From NCBI RefSeq assembly GCF_020523965.1, contig NZ_JAJAPX010000002.1, positions 710,006 through 774,005 on the forward strand: 64,000 nucleotides of DNA. The letters are read 5' to 3'. Made by a program: the position numbers and the translations under genes. This document shows positions 42,466 through 50,981 of the stretch, one piece after another (the stretch's first letter is position 1; each line of letters starts with the position of its first letter). The DNA comes from Neotamlana sargassicola (GTDB taxonomy: Bacteria; Bacteroidota; Bacteroidia; Flavobacteriales; Flavobacteriaceae). The notes under the pieces were generated by a model. The model was given only the letters and a program-made list of their open reading frames with translations, ran no database searches and was not told the origin of the DNA.

Positions 42466-42561
42466 TGGGGCGTTACCTTGCTTTAGGCAAGGTCGGGCTT
42501 TCGGTAGTCGCTACCTCCTTCGTCGGTGAGCTTCAACAATACCTCAATCCCTAACGCGGGC
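42466..42561 (+). repeat. Intergenic repeat, GGGCGTTACC...CCTAACGCGGG family, copy 2
   Basis: The element begins AATTGGGGCGTTACC and includes GTCGGGCTTTCGG. It ends AATCCCTAACGCGGG. Its ends and several internal words match the copy at 14919-15050 in reverse. It lies just after tpiA. Confidence 0.65.
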
Positions 42562-42591
42562 ATATTTGCCAAAACCAGTTATAAAACATAA

Positions 42592-42629
42592 AACCTGTTA
42601 AGTTTAATTAAGCTTAGCAGGTTTTTTTT
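42592..42629 (+). terminator. Intrinsic terminator for tpiA
   Basis: AACCTG-TTAAG at 42592-42602 pairs with CTTAG-CAGGTT at 42613-42623, then T8. It lies beyond the repeat element that follows tpiA. Confidence 0.75.
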
Positions 42630-42633
42630 CTTC

Positions 42634-42675
42634 TAAGGGTATTCCCTGATTTATTTAAATCAAGGAATGCCCTTA
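42634..42675. repeat. Long inverted repeat, 19-bp arms
   Basis: TAAGGGTATTCCCTGATTT at 42634-42652 pairs with AAATCAAGGAATGCCCTTA at 42657-42675, with two wobble positions and a 4-base loop. It could serve as a second terminator or mark the edge of the following cassette. Confidence 0.7.
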
Positions 42676-42736
42676 ATTATTTTCGTTTTATCCAAATTAA
42701 CTTGCATGCAGTTATTAATCAGTAATTTAAAATAAA

Positions 42737-43198
42737 ATGAAAAACCTAAAAAACCTAACCCTGTTACTTTTGGTATGTAGCATGCTCGTAAAATGTGATT
42801 TCAGTTCGAACTACGAAAATATCGAGGAAAGTAAAGATAATTCGCCTCCAATAATTCAAATTGAAAGTCCTACAGCAAATAAAGTTTTCTACACCGATGG
42901 CGGTACAGAAGCCCCAGATTATGTTGTAATTAACGCTACAGCAACCGACGATAGTAAAATTGTTACAGGTACAGTTACGGTTTATAACAGCAATAAAGAA
43001 AGTGTGCATTTTTACGAAGAAACATCGAGCACCCAGAATAATATATCAATAAACGAAGTTTACACCTCATTTCGAACAGTACAAGAAGGCGACTACAGCA
43101 TAGAAATTGAGTTCACAGACTCTCAAGGAAATAGCGCTATAGAAACTATTAACGTAACCTGCCTTTATTCACCAATTGGTGGCGATACCGATGCTTAA
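42737..43198 (+). CDS. Hypothetical Ig-like lipoprotein
   Basis: The 153-residue protein has a lipobox-like Cys at residue 21 (MLVKCDFSSN). An all-beta, Ig/cadherin-like domain follows: SPPIIQIESPTANKVFY, VVINATATDDSKIVTGTVTVYNSN and EGDYSIEIEFTDSQGNSAIETINVTC. This layout resembles DUF4625-type surface lipoproteins. No enzymatic motif is seen. It heads a co-directional set of three secreted-protein genes with 12-18 base gaps. The function is unknown. Confidence 0.65.
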   Translation: MKNLKNLTLLLLVCSMLVKCDFSSNYENIEESKDNSPPIIQIESPTANKVFYTDGGTEAPDYVVINATATDDSKIVTGTVTVYNSNKESVHFYEETSSTQNNISINEVYTSFRTVQEGDYSIEIEFTDSQGNSAIETINVTCLYSPIGGDTDA

Positions 43199-43216
43199 AC
43201 CTTAAACCAAACCATT

Positions 43217-44323
43217 ATGAAATTATTTAATCCATCAGAGAATAAAAGATTTTTAATTGTATTTGTTTTTAGCTTAATAATGCAATTTACGTATGCACAA
43301 TCTGTATTTGTAGTCGATAATAATCAAGGCGCCTCAACAGGATATACCAGTGTTCAAGCAGCAATAAATGATGCTCAAGCAGGAGATATAATTTATTTAC
43401 AACCGTCGCCAAACAATTACGGCGATATACAAATGACTAAGCCGTTACATATTTATGGTATAGGCTATAATCCCGAACTTAATAATGGTGTTAATTCGCA
43501 AGTGAGTAATATCTTTTTTCGATATGCCGATGCTTCAAATTCTAAAATATCGGGTTTAAACATTAATGGTATTTATTTAGATAATACAACGTTTCCGAAC
43601 CATAATGTTGTTATTACCAATAACAGAATTGTTTTTATAAACGGTAATTCGACAACGAATCGTGCTAATAATGTTATAGTTTCTGGTAATTTTTTCTACC
43701 ATAATTCCATTCAATTTATTAACAATCATAATAGTCAAAATTGGATTATTTCTCATAATACCTTTAATAGAGAAAGTACTTATTTCGATTACCATTTGTT
43801 TTACAATTTTAATAGCTCTACTGTTTTTAGTAATAACATTATTCTGTCTAGGCAAAATGGAAATACAAATGGTTCTATTAGAATATTTTCAGCATGTTCT
43901 GGTGCTTCAATAAGCAACAATATCTTTATTTTTACAGGAACCGATTTGGCAAATTTTAATCTTGGGTCAAATTCAGGTTTACAGTATAAAAATAACTTAA
44001 CTTACAGTTATAATACAACCTTAGATGCTTTAACGGGAACAGATAATTTAAATAATACCGATCCACAATTTGTAGCTTTTAATCCAAACACATCATTAAA
44101 TTCTACAGCAAACGATTTTCATATTCAAACAGGATCAGCAGCCAAAAATGCAGGTGCAGATGGTAACGATTTAGGTGTTTTTAACGGCGGTTTTCCTTTC
44201 AATTTGCGAGGTTATCCCACAGAGCTTCCTTATTTAACCGATTTCGTTATTCACAACAACATCATAACGCCTGGGGAGACTTTAAATGTGAATATTAAGG
44301 CCAATGCTAATATTTCAAACTAA
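43217..44323 (+). CDS. Secreted right-handed beta-helix protein
   Basis: The 368-residue protein has a signal peptide (ending FTYAQ). A parallel beta-helix domain follows: YTSVQAAINDAQAGDIIYLQPS at the start, then many Asn-rich coils such as NHNVVITNNRIVFING, NNVIVSGNFFYHNS and GASISNNIFIF. This is the pectin-lyase-like fold, but no catalytic residues of known lyases are recognisable. The C terminus lacks a clear T9SS domain; it ends NVNIKANANISN. It is probably co-expressed with the next, T9SS-sorted, gene. Confidence 0.7.
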   Translation: MKLFNPSENKRFLIVFVFSLIMQFTYAQSVFVVDNNQGASTGYTSVQAAINDAQAGDIIYLQPSPNNYGDIQMTKPLHIYGIGYNPELNNGVNSQVSNIFFRYADASNSKISGLNINGIYLDNTTFPNHNVVITNNRIVFINGNSTTNRANNVIVSGNFFYHNSIQFINNHNSQNWIISHNTFNRESTYFDYHLFYNFNSSTVFSNNIILSRQNGNTNGSIRIFSACSGASISNNIFIFTGTDLANFNLGSNSGLQYKNNLTYSYNTTLDALTGTDNLNNTDPQFVAFNPNTSLNSTANDFHIQTGSAAKNAGADGNDLGVFNGGFPFNLRGYPTELPYLTDFVIHNNIITPGETLNVNIKANANISN

Positions 44324-44335
44324 AGCTCAAAACCA

Positions 44336-45526
44336 ATGAAATTTTTATACATTTTATTATTGGCGTTGTGTTTAAGTTTTTCGGTAAATGCCCAAATAAC
44401 TGCCGCAGAATATTTTATAGACACAGATCCTGGAATTGGTAATGGTATTACATTACCAGTTTCAGGAAATACCATCGACCAAGATTTTAGCATATCAACT
44501 ACAGGATTATCAGAAGGTATGCATAAAATGTACGTGCGAGTACAACATGCTGGCGCTTGGAGCTTGTATGCTAAAAATGTGTTTTATGTAACCCAGAACC
44601 TATCTAATCCATCAAATATAGCGTCGGCTGAATATTTTTTTAATACCGATCCAGGTGTTGGTAATGCGACACCATTAGCGGTTTCAGGAAGCTCAATCAA
44701 TCAAAATGTAAGTATTGCTACTACAGGTCTATCAGCCGGAATTCATAAATTATATGTTCGAGTTGTAAATTCTAATGGTACGTGGGCTTTTTACGATAAG
44801 CAGATTTTTTATATGAACCCTAATAAAACAAATACAGCCTCTATCGCTTCCGCGGAATACTTTTTCGATACAGACCCTGGTGTTGGTAATGGGGAAGCGT
44901 TGTCGGTTTCTGGAAATACAATCAGTCAAAATTATAGTATTGCTACCAACAATTTGCAAGGAGGTATGCATAATCTATACATAAGAACTGTTAATACCGA
45001 CGGTACTTGGAGTTTGTATGATAAACAGGTATTCAGTATAAGTGAAGGATTTTCAAATTCGGCGTTAATAACTGCCGCAGAATACTTTTTTGATGTAGAT
45101 CCAGGTTTGGGTAATGCTTCGCCAATTGCAATTTCGGATACTCAAAACCTTGATTCTAACTTTGAGATTGATGTACCTACAGATATTGGTGGTGGCGATC
45201 ATTACCTTTATGTTAGGGTGAAAAGTACTGATGATACATGGAGCTTGTTTACACGAGAATTTATTTCATCAACTTTATCAAATGAAGAATTCAATTTTAA
45301 GCAAGTGAAAATTTATCCGAATCCAGTTGATGAAATTTTGCAAATTGAAGTAAAAAGCCTTGAAGTTGAATATTTAAAAATCATCAACATTATGGGGCAA
45401 GTCATTTATCAGTTTGATGATGATTTTGTAGGTAGTGTTAACTTAGGATTTCTAAAATCTGGCACGTATCTTTTACAATTGAAAACTCCTAAAGGTATGT
45501 TTACCAAAAGAATAGTAAAAAAGTAA
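44336..45526 (+). CDS. Repeat protein with C-terminal type IX (type A) sorting domain
   Basis: The 396-residue protein has a signal peptide (1-20, ending NAQ) and four tandem modules of about 75 residues starting near residues 21, 95, 170 and 245. Each module opens ITAAEYFIDTDPGIGN-like (AEYFFDTDPGVGN) and closes with an LYVRV...W-SLY strand. A T9SS type A sorting domain (about 320-396) follows: VKIYPNPVDEILQIEV, IINIMGQVIYQF and SGTYLLQLKTPKGMFTKRIVKK. It should be exported by type IX secretion and attached to the cell surface. The binding partner is unknown. Confidence 0.8.
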   Translation: MKFLYILLLALCLSFSVNAQITAAEYFIDTDPGIGNGITLPVSGNTIDQDFSISTTGLSEGMHKMYVRVQHAGAWSLYAKNVFYVTQNLSNPSNIASAEYFFNTDPGVGNATPLAVSGSSINQNVSIATTGLSAGIHKLYVRVVNSNGTWAFYDKQIFYMNPNKTNTASIASAEYFFDTDPGVGNGEALSVSGNTISQNYSIATNNLQGGMHNLYIRTVNTDGTWSLYDKQVFSISEGFSNSALITAAEYFFDVDPGLGNASPIAISDTQNLDSNFEIDVPTDIGGGDHYLYVRVKSTDDTWSLFTREFISSTLSNEEFNFKQVKIYPNPVDEILQIEVKSLEVEYLKIINIMGQVIYQFDDDFVGSVNLGFLKSGTYLLQLKTPKGMFTKRIVKK

Positions 45527-45573
45527 TTATTAGTTAAATAAGATTTTTAAATTTGATAGTAATAGTTAAATAA

Positions 45574-47514
45574 GTGCATAAATATTTCATCTACATATTT
45601 TTATTTATTTCGCTTGGTTGCTTTAGCCAAGGAACACAGGAAGCGGATAGCTTATTAAACGTTATTAAAACCAGCAATAAACTTGAAGATAAAGCACGAG
45701 CCCATGGTAAATTGGCGCTTTTAAACCTGTTAAGTGATATTCAGTTTGCCAAAAAGCATTTGGATTCTTCATTTGCACTATACACAAATATCAATAATGA
45801 AAAAGGAATAGCATCATCCCACCTAAAATTAGCAGTGTATTATAGGCTAGAAGGCGAGTATGAAAAAGGATTAAATCACATTAAATATTCAATTGACTAC
45901 GCCGAAAAAACCAAAGACACTTTCAATATTGCAAATAGTTTGTTTCAAAAAGCGGTTTTGTACTCGCTTAAGTCCGATTACAATGAATCTCTAGAGGTTT
46001 TTTATAAGATTCTAGCCATTTATGAAGCTATGGATAACCAAGGTAAAGTAGGACTTACATTAAATTCCATTGGCATTACATATAATGATTTGCAAATGTA
46101 TCCTGAAGCCATTAATGCTTACAAAAAAGCGGTAAGTATTCATGAAAAAATGCAGGATTCCGTAAACCTACCAAACGCATACAGTAACTTGGCATTAGCT
46201 TATGCAAACCAAAAACAGTATGATTTGGCATTAAATTTTTACCGAAAAGCAAGACAAATTGATATTAATACAAATAATGAATGGGGTCTAGGCATAAATA
46301 GCGAAAATATTGGTGTGGTTTTAAACGAACAAGAAAAATACACTGATGCGATAATCTACTTTAATGAAGCAAAACGAATTTTTGATGCCAATAATTTTAA
46401 AACCGATTTAACACGAGTTTACACAAATTTAGGTCAAGTAAATTTCCGATTAAAAAATTATATAAAAAGTGAATTTTACTTAAAAGAAGCATTAAAAAGC
46501 AAAACCAATTCTAAGTTGGTTACTAAAGAAATTCACAACAATTTATTCGAGTTATATAAGGCTACAAATCGGTACGAGCTAGCACTCGATCATTATGAAA
46601 AATTCAATGTTTTTAAGGATAGTATTTTTGAAGAAGAGCGCATTAAAAATATAAACGAACTGGATAAAAAATACCAAACCGAAAAAAAAGACAAAGAGAT
46701 TGCTACACAGCAACTCGAAATTCAAAATAAAGAAGCGGAAATTGAAAAAAAACAAACCCTAAATATCATTGCCATAGGAAGTGCTATTTTTTTATTGATT
46801 GCCGCTATTTTAATAGTTTTCATTTTTAAACAACGCCAAAAGCGCATAAAAGAAGAGGTTGTTAGTTTAAAACGTCAGCATCAAATTAAAACGCTTGAAG
46901 CCTTAATTGAAGGTGAGGAGAATGAACGTTTTCGTATTGCACGCGAATTACACGATGGCGTAAATGGTGATTTATCGGCTATAAAATATAAGCTGTCTTC
47001 GTTACTCGAAATGAATAATAAAATTATTAATGAAGCTATTACAATGATTGACGATTCCTGCAAGCAAGTACGTGCCATTTCGCACGATTTGGTGCCACCA
47101 TCATTAGAAAGTTTTAGCTTAGTTGAAGCAACGGAAGCCTATTGCAGTAATTTAAATGAAGCTTACAACAATATAGATGTTAACTTTCAGCATTTGGGTG
47201 AAGACATTAATTTATCAAAGAAAAATGAAATTAATATCTTTAGAATTATTCAAGAACTGGTTTCAAATAGTTTAAAGCATGCTCAAGCCAAGGCCATTAA
47301 TGTTCAAATAAGCCATAGAAATAATCAAATTCAAATTACAGTTGAAGATGATGGTGTAGGTTTTAATGCCAATGAAGTTAGCGCTAAAGGAATTGGTTTA
47401 GGTAATGTTAAATCGAGGGTAGATTATTTAAATGCTACTTTAGATTTAATTTCAAATCAAAGTGGAACCTCGTACACGATAGATATTGATACAAAACAGA
47501 TTGATGGAAATTAA
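45574..47514 (+). CDS. TPR-containing sensor histidine kinase (HisKA_3 / NarX-type)
   Basis: The 646-residue kinase starts GTG with a signal peptide (ending GCFSQ). A periplasmic array of tetratricopeptide repeats follows to about residue 330, then a coiled-coil and one membrane helix (about 397-419). A HisKA_3 domain has the phosphoacceptor H460 in FRIARELHDGVNGDLSAI. A HATPase domain has VSNSLKHAQAK and EDDGVGFN. It is coupled to the response regulator by an 11-base overlap. The signal sensed is unknown, but the TPR domain and upstream secreted genes suggest a protein or surface-complex input. Confidence 0.88.
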   Translation: MHKYFIYIFLFISLGCFSQGTQEADSLLNVIKTSNKLEDKARAHGKLALLNLLSDIQFAKKHLDSSFALYTNINNEKGIASSHLKLAVYYRLEGEYEKGLNHIKYSIDYAEKTKDTFNIANSLFQKAVLYSLKSDYNESLEVFYKILAIYEAMDNQGKVGLTLNSIGITYNDLQMYPEAINAYKKAVSIHEKMQDSVNLPNAYSNLALAYANQKQYDLALNFYRKARQIDINTNNEWGLGINSENIGVVLNEQEKYTDAIIYFNEAKRIFDANNFKTDLTRVYTNLGQVNFRLKNYIKSEFYLKEALKSKTNSKLVTKEIHNNLFELYKATNRYELALDHYEKFNVFKDSIFEEERIKNINELDKKYQTEKKDKEIATQQLEIQNKEAEIEKKQTLNIIAIGSAIFLLIAAILIVFIFKQRQKRIKEEVVSLKRQHQIKTLEALIEGEENERFRIARELHDGVNGDLSAIKYKLSSLLEMNNKIINEAITMIDDSCKQVRAISHDLVPPSLESFSLVEATEAYCSNLNEAYNNIDVNFQHLGEDINLSKKNEINIFRIIQELVSNSLKHAQAKAINVQISHRNNQIQITVEDDGVGFNANEVSAKGIGLGNVKSRVDYLNATLDLISNQSGTSYTIDIDTKQIDGN

Positions 47515-48139
47515 AATAGCTATAACCGACGATCATCAAATGGTTTTACAAGGTATTGTTGCCATGTTAACTGACACACCCGATTTAAAAGTGGTGGGCA
47601 CATACAAAAATGCGCAAGAAACTCTTGAAGCTATCGAAATAAGTAAACCAGATGTTTTATTGCTCGACATTAATCTTCCAGATATAAACGGCATCGATTT
47701 AAGTAAAAAACTTTTAGGTAAAATGCCTGAACTCAAAATTATAGCCTTAACCAATTTTGAAGATATTTCGTTTGTAAAACGCATGCTTAAAAATGGGGTT
47801 CACGGTTATTTACTTAAAAACACCGATAAGTTAGAGCTAATAAAAGCCATGAAAACCGTGCTTTCTGGCGAAATTTTTCTTCAAAAAAGTATTCAGAATA
47901 AAATTATAAATCAGACTTCAGGTAAAACTTCGGATAATGGCTTAAAACCCAATTTAACCCGACGCGAACATGAGGTTTTAGTGGCAATTTCAGAAGAGTT
48001 AACCACTCAAGAAATTTCAGAAAAACTCTTTATAAGTCCTAAAACAGTTGAAACTCATCGCATGAATATTATGAGTAAATTGGGGGCAAAAAATAGTGTG
48101 GGTATCATTAAAATTGCCATCGAAAAGGAATTGCTTTAG
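47504..48139 (+). CDS. LuxR/NarL-family response regulator
   Basis: The 211-residue regulator has a receiver domain with acidic pair DD (9-10), phosphoacceptor D55 in LLLDINLPDINGIDL and the switch lysine in GVHGYLLKNTDK. The C-terminal LuxR helix-turn-helix contains LTRREHEVLVAISEELTTQEISEKLFISPKTVETHRMNIMSKLGAKN. The start ATG at 47504 (MEIKIAITDDHQ) is better than the in-frame TTG at 47486, since receiver domains begin here. The overlap with the kinase supports a cognate pair. Confidence 0.92.
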   Translation: MEIKIAITDDHQMVLQGIVAMLTDTPDLKVVGTYKNAQETLEAIEISKPDVLLLDINLPDINGIDLSKKLLGKMPELKIIALTNFEDISFVKRMLKNGVHGYLLKNTDKLELIKAMKTVLSGEIFLQKSIQNKIINQTSGKTSDNGLKPNLTRREHEVLVAISEELTTQEISEKLFISPKTVETHRMNIMSKLGAKNSVGIIKIAIEKELL

Positions 48140-48158
48140 TTTTTACTGCCTATCTTTG
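48131..48158 (+). promoter_or_regulatory. Promoter upstream of prmA
   Basis: TATCTTTG at 48151-48158 matches TAnnTTTG, with TTG at 48131-48133. The spacer is a little short (17). It overlaps the end of the response regulator gene and lies just before the prmA start at 48177. Confidence 0.5.
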
Positions 48159-48176
48159 CAGCCAAAAAACTGCAAT

Positions 48177-49013
48177 ATGTCAAATACCATATATCTAGGA
48201 TATTATTTTAAAGTAGAGCCACAACAACCCGCTGTAGAAATTTTAATAGCCGAATTAGGTTACGCAGGTTTCGAGAGTTTTGTAGAAACCGAAGAAGGCG
48301 TAACGGCATACATTCAAAAAGAAGAGTGGAATCAATCTATTCTAGAAGATATACAAATATTAAATTCTGATGAGTTTGAAATTTCTTTCACCTTCGAAGA
48401 AATAGAACAAACCAACTGGAATGCCGAATGGGAAAAAAACTTTAACCCAATAGTTGTTGACGATGCTTGTGCAGTTCGTGCACCATTTCATGAGAAATTT
48501 AACGTAGAATACGACATTGTTATCGAGCCAAAAATGAGTTTTGGTACCGGTCATCATGAAACCACACACATGATGATTCAGCACATCTTAAAAAACGATT
48601 TTAAAGATAAATCGGTTCTCGATATGGGTTGCGGTACAGGAGTTTTAGCCATTTTGGCCGAAAAAAAAGGAGCAAAGCCAATTGATGCCATAGATTATGA
48701 TAATTGGTGCTATTTAAATAGTTTAGAAAATGTAGAACGTAACAACTGCGAGCATATTACAGTAATAGAGGGCGATGCTAGCGTATTAGGTAAAAACAAA
48801 TATGATATTGTTATCGCAAATATAAACCGTAATATTTTGTTGCAAGATATGGCTACGTACGTATCTTGTTTAAATAAAGGAGGTATGTTGTTTTTAAGCG
48901 GATTTTATAATGATGATATCCCAATTATAAAAGAAGCTTGTAAGAACTTAATGTTAAATTTTGAAGAAAAGTTAGAAAGAAATAATTGGGTTGCATTAAA
49001 ATTTATAAATTAG
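48177..49013 (+). CDS. prmA: Ribosomal protein L11 methyltransferase
   Basis: The 278-residue protein has an N-terminal substrate-recognition domain and a SAM methyltransferase domain with DPKMSFGTGHHETT-like IEPKMSFGTGHHETTHMM, motif I SVLDMGCGTGVLAILAEKKGA and NPPY-like IVIANINRNIL. PrmA trimethylates L11 on the large ribosomal subunit. The open frame extends 27 codons upstream into the preceding gene. ATG at 48177 (MSNTIYLGYYFKV) follows a promoter box and is the family start. Confidence 0.93.
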   Translation: MSNTIYLGYYFKVEPQQPAVEILIAELGYAGFESFVETEEGVTAYIQKEEWNQSILEDIQILNSDEFEISFTFEEIEQTNWNAEWEKNFNPIVVDDACAVRAPFHEKFNVEYDIVIEPKMSFGTGHHETTHMMIQHILKNDFKDKSVLDMGCGTGVLAILAEKKGAKPIDAIDYDNWCYLNSLENVERNNCEHITVIEGDASVLGKNKYDIVIANINRNILLQDMATYVSCLNKGGMLFLSGFYNDDIPIIKEACKNLMLNFEEKLERNNWVALKFIN

Positions 49014-49041
49014 TATTATATTATAACATAACTACAATAGC

Positions 49042-49317
49042 ATGAGTACCAAAGAAAAAGCGTTAGAAGAAGTATTACTCGAAGAAAAAGTATCTACTCA
49101 AAACGAAATTGTTTTATACAACGACGATGTTAATACCTTCGATCATGTTATAGAAACTTTAATTTATGCCTGCGATCATACTTTAGAGCAAGCAGAGCAA
49201 TGTTCAATAATAGTACATTATAATGGAAAGTGTACTGTAAAAACTGGAGTTTATAGCGATTTAAAACCGCGCTGTTCTATGCTTTTAGAAGCCGGATTAA
49301 ATGCCGAAATTGTTTAG
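49042..49317 (+). CDS. clpS: ATP-dependent Clp protease adaptor ClpS
   Basis: The 91-residue adaptor delivers N-degron substrates to ClpAP. It contains NEIVLYNDDVNTFDHVIETLI, CDHTLEQAEQCSIIVHYNGKCTVKTG and CSMLLEAGLNAEIV, the standard ClpS fold with the NDD motif for the substrate alpha-amino group. It is 28 bp behind prmA and probably co-transcribed. The length is full for the family. Confidence 0.93.
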   Translation: MSTKEKALEEVLLEEKVSTQNEIVLYNDDVNTFDHVIETLIYACDHTLEQAEQCSIIVHYNGKCTVKTGVYSDLKPRCSMLLEAGLNAEIV

Positions 49318-49392
49318 TAAGAACTTAGACTTGTTCGTACGCAAAGCATTTGGATGGTAAACTAAAAAATCTCAGAAAAAACAGTAAATATA

Positions 49393-49425
49393 TTTTGGTG
49401 GTATATTAATAAAAATATATATTTG
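49393..49425 (+). promoter_or_regulatory. Promoter of tRNA-Arg
   Basis: TTTTG at 49393-49397 and TATATTTG at 49418-49425 are separated by 20 bases. This fits the Bacteroidota consensus, 15 bases before the tRNA. Confidence 0.7.
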
Positions 49426-49439
49426 CACCCACAAAAAAC

Positions 49440-49513
49440 GGCCGCGTGGCGCAACTGAATAGCGCACTTGATTACGGCTCAAGAGGTTGCAGGTTTGAAT
49501 CCTGCCGCGGTCA
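49440..49513 (+). tRNA. tRNA-Arg (anticodon ACG)
   Basis: The acceptor stem GGCCGCG pairs with CGCGGTC (49506-49512, one G-T). The D arm is GCGC...GCGC. The anticodon stem CTTGA/TCAAG has loop TTACGGC, so the anticodon is ACG. The T arm is GCAGG-TTTGAAT-CCTGC and the discriminator is A at 49513. CCA is not encoded. The length is 74 nt. ACG reads CGU and, after adenosine-to-inosine editing by TadA, CGC and CGA. Confidence 0.95.
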
Positions 49514-49514
49514 C

Positions 49515-49544
49515 AAAAAGCTTCAAGAAATTGAAGCTTTTTTT
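49515..49544 (+). terminator. Intrinsic terminator after tRNA-Arg
   Basis: AAAAAGCTTCAA-GAAA-TTGAAGCTTTTTTT forms a 12-bp stem with a GAAA loop and a T-run, directly after the tRNA. Confidence 0.85.
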
Positions 49545-49593
49545 ATGCTTAATTGCCAACGTTACAGATTTAAATTAAATGACGTGAATAAAA

Positions 49594-49626
49594 AAATCCT
49601 TGTAAATAAATACAAGGATTTTTTTT
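49594..49626. terminator. Bidirectional intrinsic terminator (xylA side)
   Basis: AAATCCTTGTA at 49594-49604 pairs with TACAAGGATTT at 49611-49621, flanked by A and T runs. It faces the xylA stop at 49645 on the minus strand. Confidence 0.8.
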
Positions 49627-49644
49627 AATGTATTTGAAGCAGTC

Positions 49645-50970
49645 TTAAATATACTGATTAATTATATTCTCGAACAATTCTTGTTTACCGCTTTGTAATG
49701 GTAATTCGCCGTTTTCTTGAGCGATATCATATAAATCGGTTAAGCTTAATTTACCAGCTTCAAAATCTTTTCCTTTTCCAGAATCAAAGCTGCTGTAACG
49801 TTCTTTTCTTAACTTATCGTAAGGAGACGACGAAATAATTTTATCGGCAGTAATTAAAGCTCTAGCAAAGGTATCGGCACCACCAATGTGTGCTAAAAAT
49901 ACATCTTCTAAATCGGTTGAATTTCTTCTAATTTTAGCATCAAAATTAACACCACCACCTTGTAAGCCACCTGCTTTTAAAAATACAAGCATAGCTTCGG
50001 TAGTTTCTTGAATGTTGTTAGGGAACTGGTCTGTATCCCATCCGTTTTGGTAATCGCCACGGTTGGCATCTAAGCTACCTAACATACCTGCTTTTGCTGC
50101 CACTTCAATTTCATGTTGAAACGTGTGTTGTGCTAGCGTAGCGTGATTTACTTCAATATTAATTTTAAAATCTTTGTCTAAACCATATTCTTTTAAGAAA
50201 CCAATAGCAGTGGCCGAATCGAAATCGTATTGGTGTTTCATTGGTTCCATTGGTTTTGGTTCTATAAAGAAGTTTCCTTTAAAACCTTGTGCTCTGGCAT
50301 AATCTCTAGCCATGGTTAAAAATTGCCCCATGTGGTCTAGTTCGCGACCCATATCAGTATTTAATAAGCTCATGTAACCTTCGCGACCGCCCCAGAATAC
50401 GTAGTTTTCACCATTTAAAGCAATAGTAGCATCTAAAGCCAATTTAATTTGTCCGCCAGCTCTGGCAACCACATTAAAATCTGGATTTGTAGAAGCACCA
50501 TTCATGTATCTTGGGTTAGAAAAACAGTTGGCTGTACCCCAAAGTAATTTTACACCCGAAGCCTCTTGTTTTTCTTTTAAGTATTCGGTAATTGCAGCTA
50601 AATTAGATTCTAATTCGCCAAACGAATTACCTTCGCGTACTAAATCTACATCGTGGAAACAGTAGTAACCAAATCCCATTTTTGTAATAAATTCAAAAGC
50701 AGCATCGGCTTTATCTTTTGCAGCTTGTACAGCATCGCTTGATGCATCCCAAGGGAAGTTTAAAGTTCCAGGACCAAACGGGTCGCTTCCTTGTCCGCAA
50801 AACGTATGCCAGTAAGCCACAGAAAATTTAAACCATTCTTTCATGGTTTTACCAGCAACAACTTGATCTGGGTTGTAGTATTTAAACGCTAAAGGGTTGT
50901 CTGACTCTTTACCTTCGAATTTAATTTCTCCAATACCTTTATAGTATTCTTTATTTCCTATTAATGCCAT
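49645..50970 (-). CDS. xylA: Xylose isomerase
   Basis: The 441-residue enzyme converts D-xylose to D-xylulose. It has the class II length and motifs: [32 protein letters not shown] with the catalytic histidine, [38 protein letters not shown] (metal glutamate and lysine) and [18 protein letters not shown] with metal ligands. It is 11 bp after xylB in a three-gene minus-strand operon with the regulator first. Confidence 0.96.
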   Translation of the reverse strand: MALIGNKEYYKGIGEIKFEGKESDNPLAFKYYNPDQVVAGKTMKEWFKFSVAYWHTFCGQGSDPFGPGTLNFPWDASSDAVQAAKDKADAAFEFITKMGFGYYCFHDVDLVREGNSFGELESNLAAITEYLKEKQEASGVKLLWGTANCFSNPRYMNGASTNPDFNVVARAGGQIKLALDATIALNGENYVFWGGREGYMSLLNTDMGRELDHMGQFLTMARDYARAQGFKGNFFIEPKPMEPMKHQYDFDSATAIGFLKEYGLDKDFKINIEVNHATLAQHTFQHEIEVAAKAGMLGSLDANRGDYQNGWDTDQFPNNIQETTEAMLVFLKAGGLQGGGVNFDAKIRRNSTDLEDVFLAHIGGADTFARALITADKIISSSPYDKLRKERYSSFDSGKGKDFEAGKLSLTDLYDIAQENGELPLQSGKQELFENIINQYI

Positions 50971-50981
50971 GATTTTAAAAT

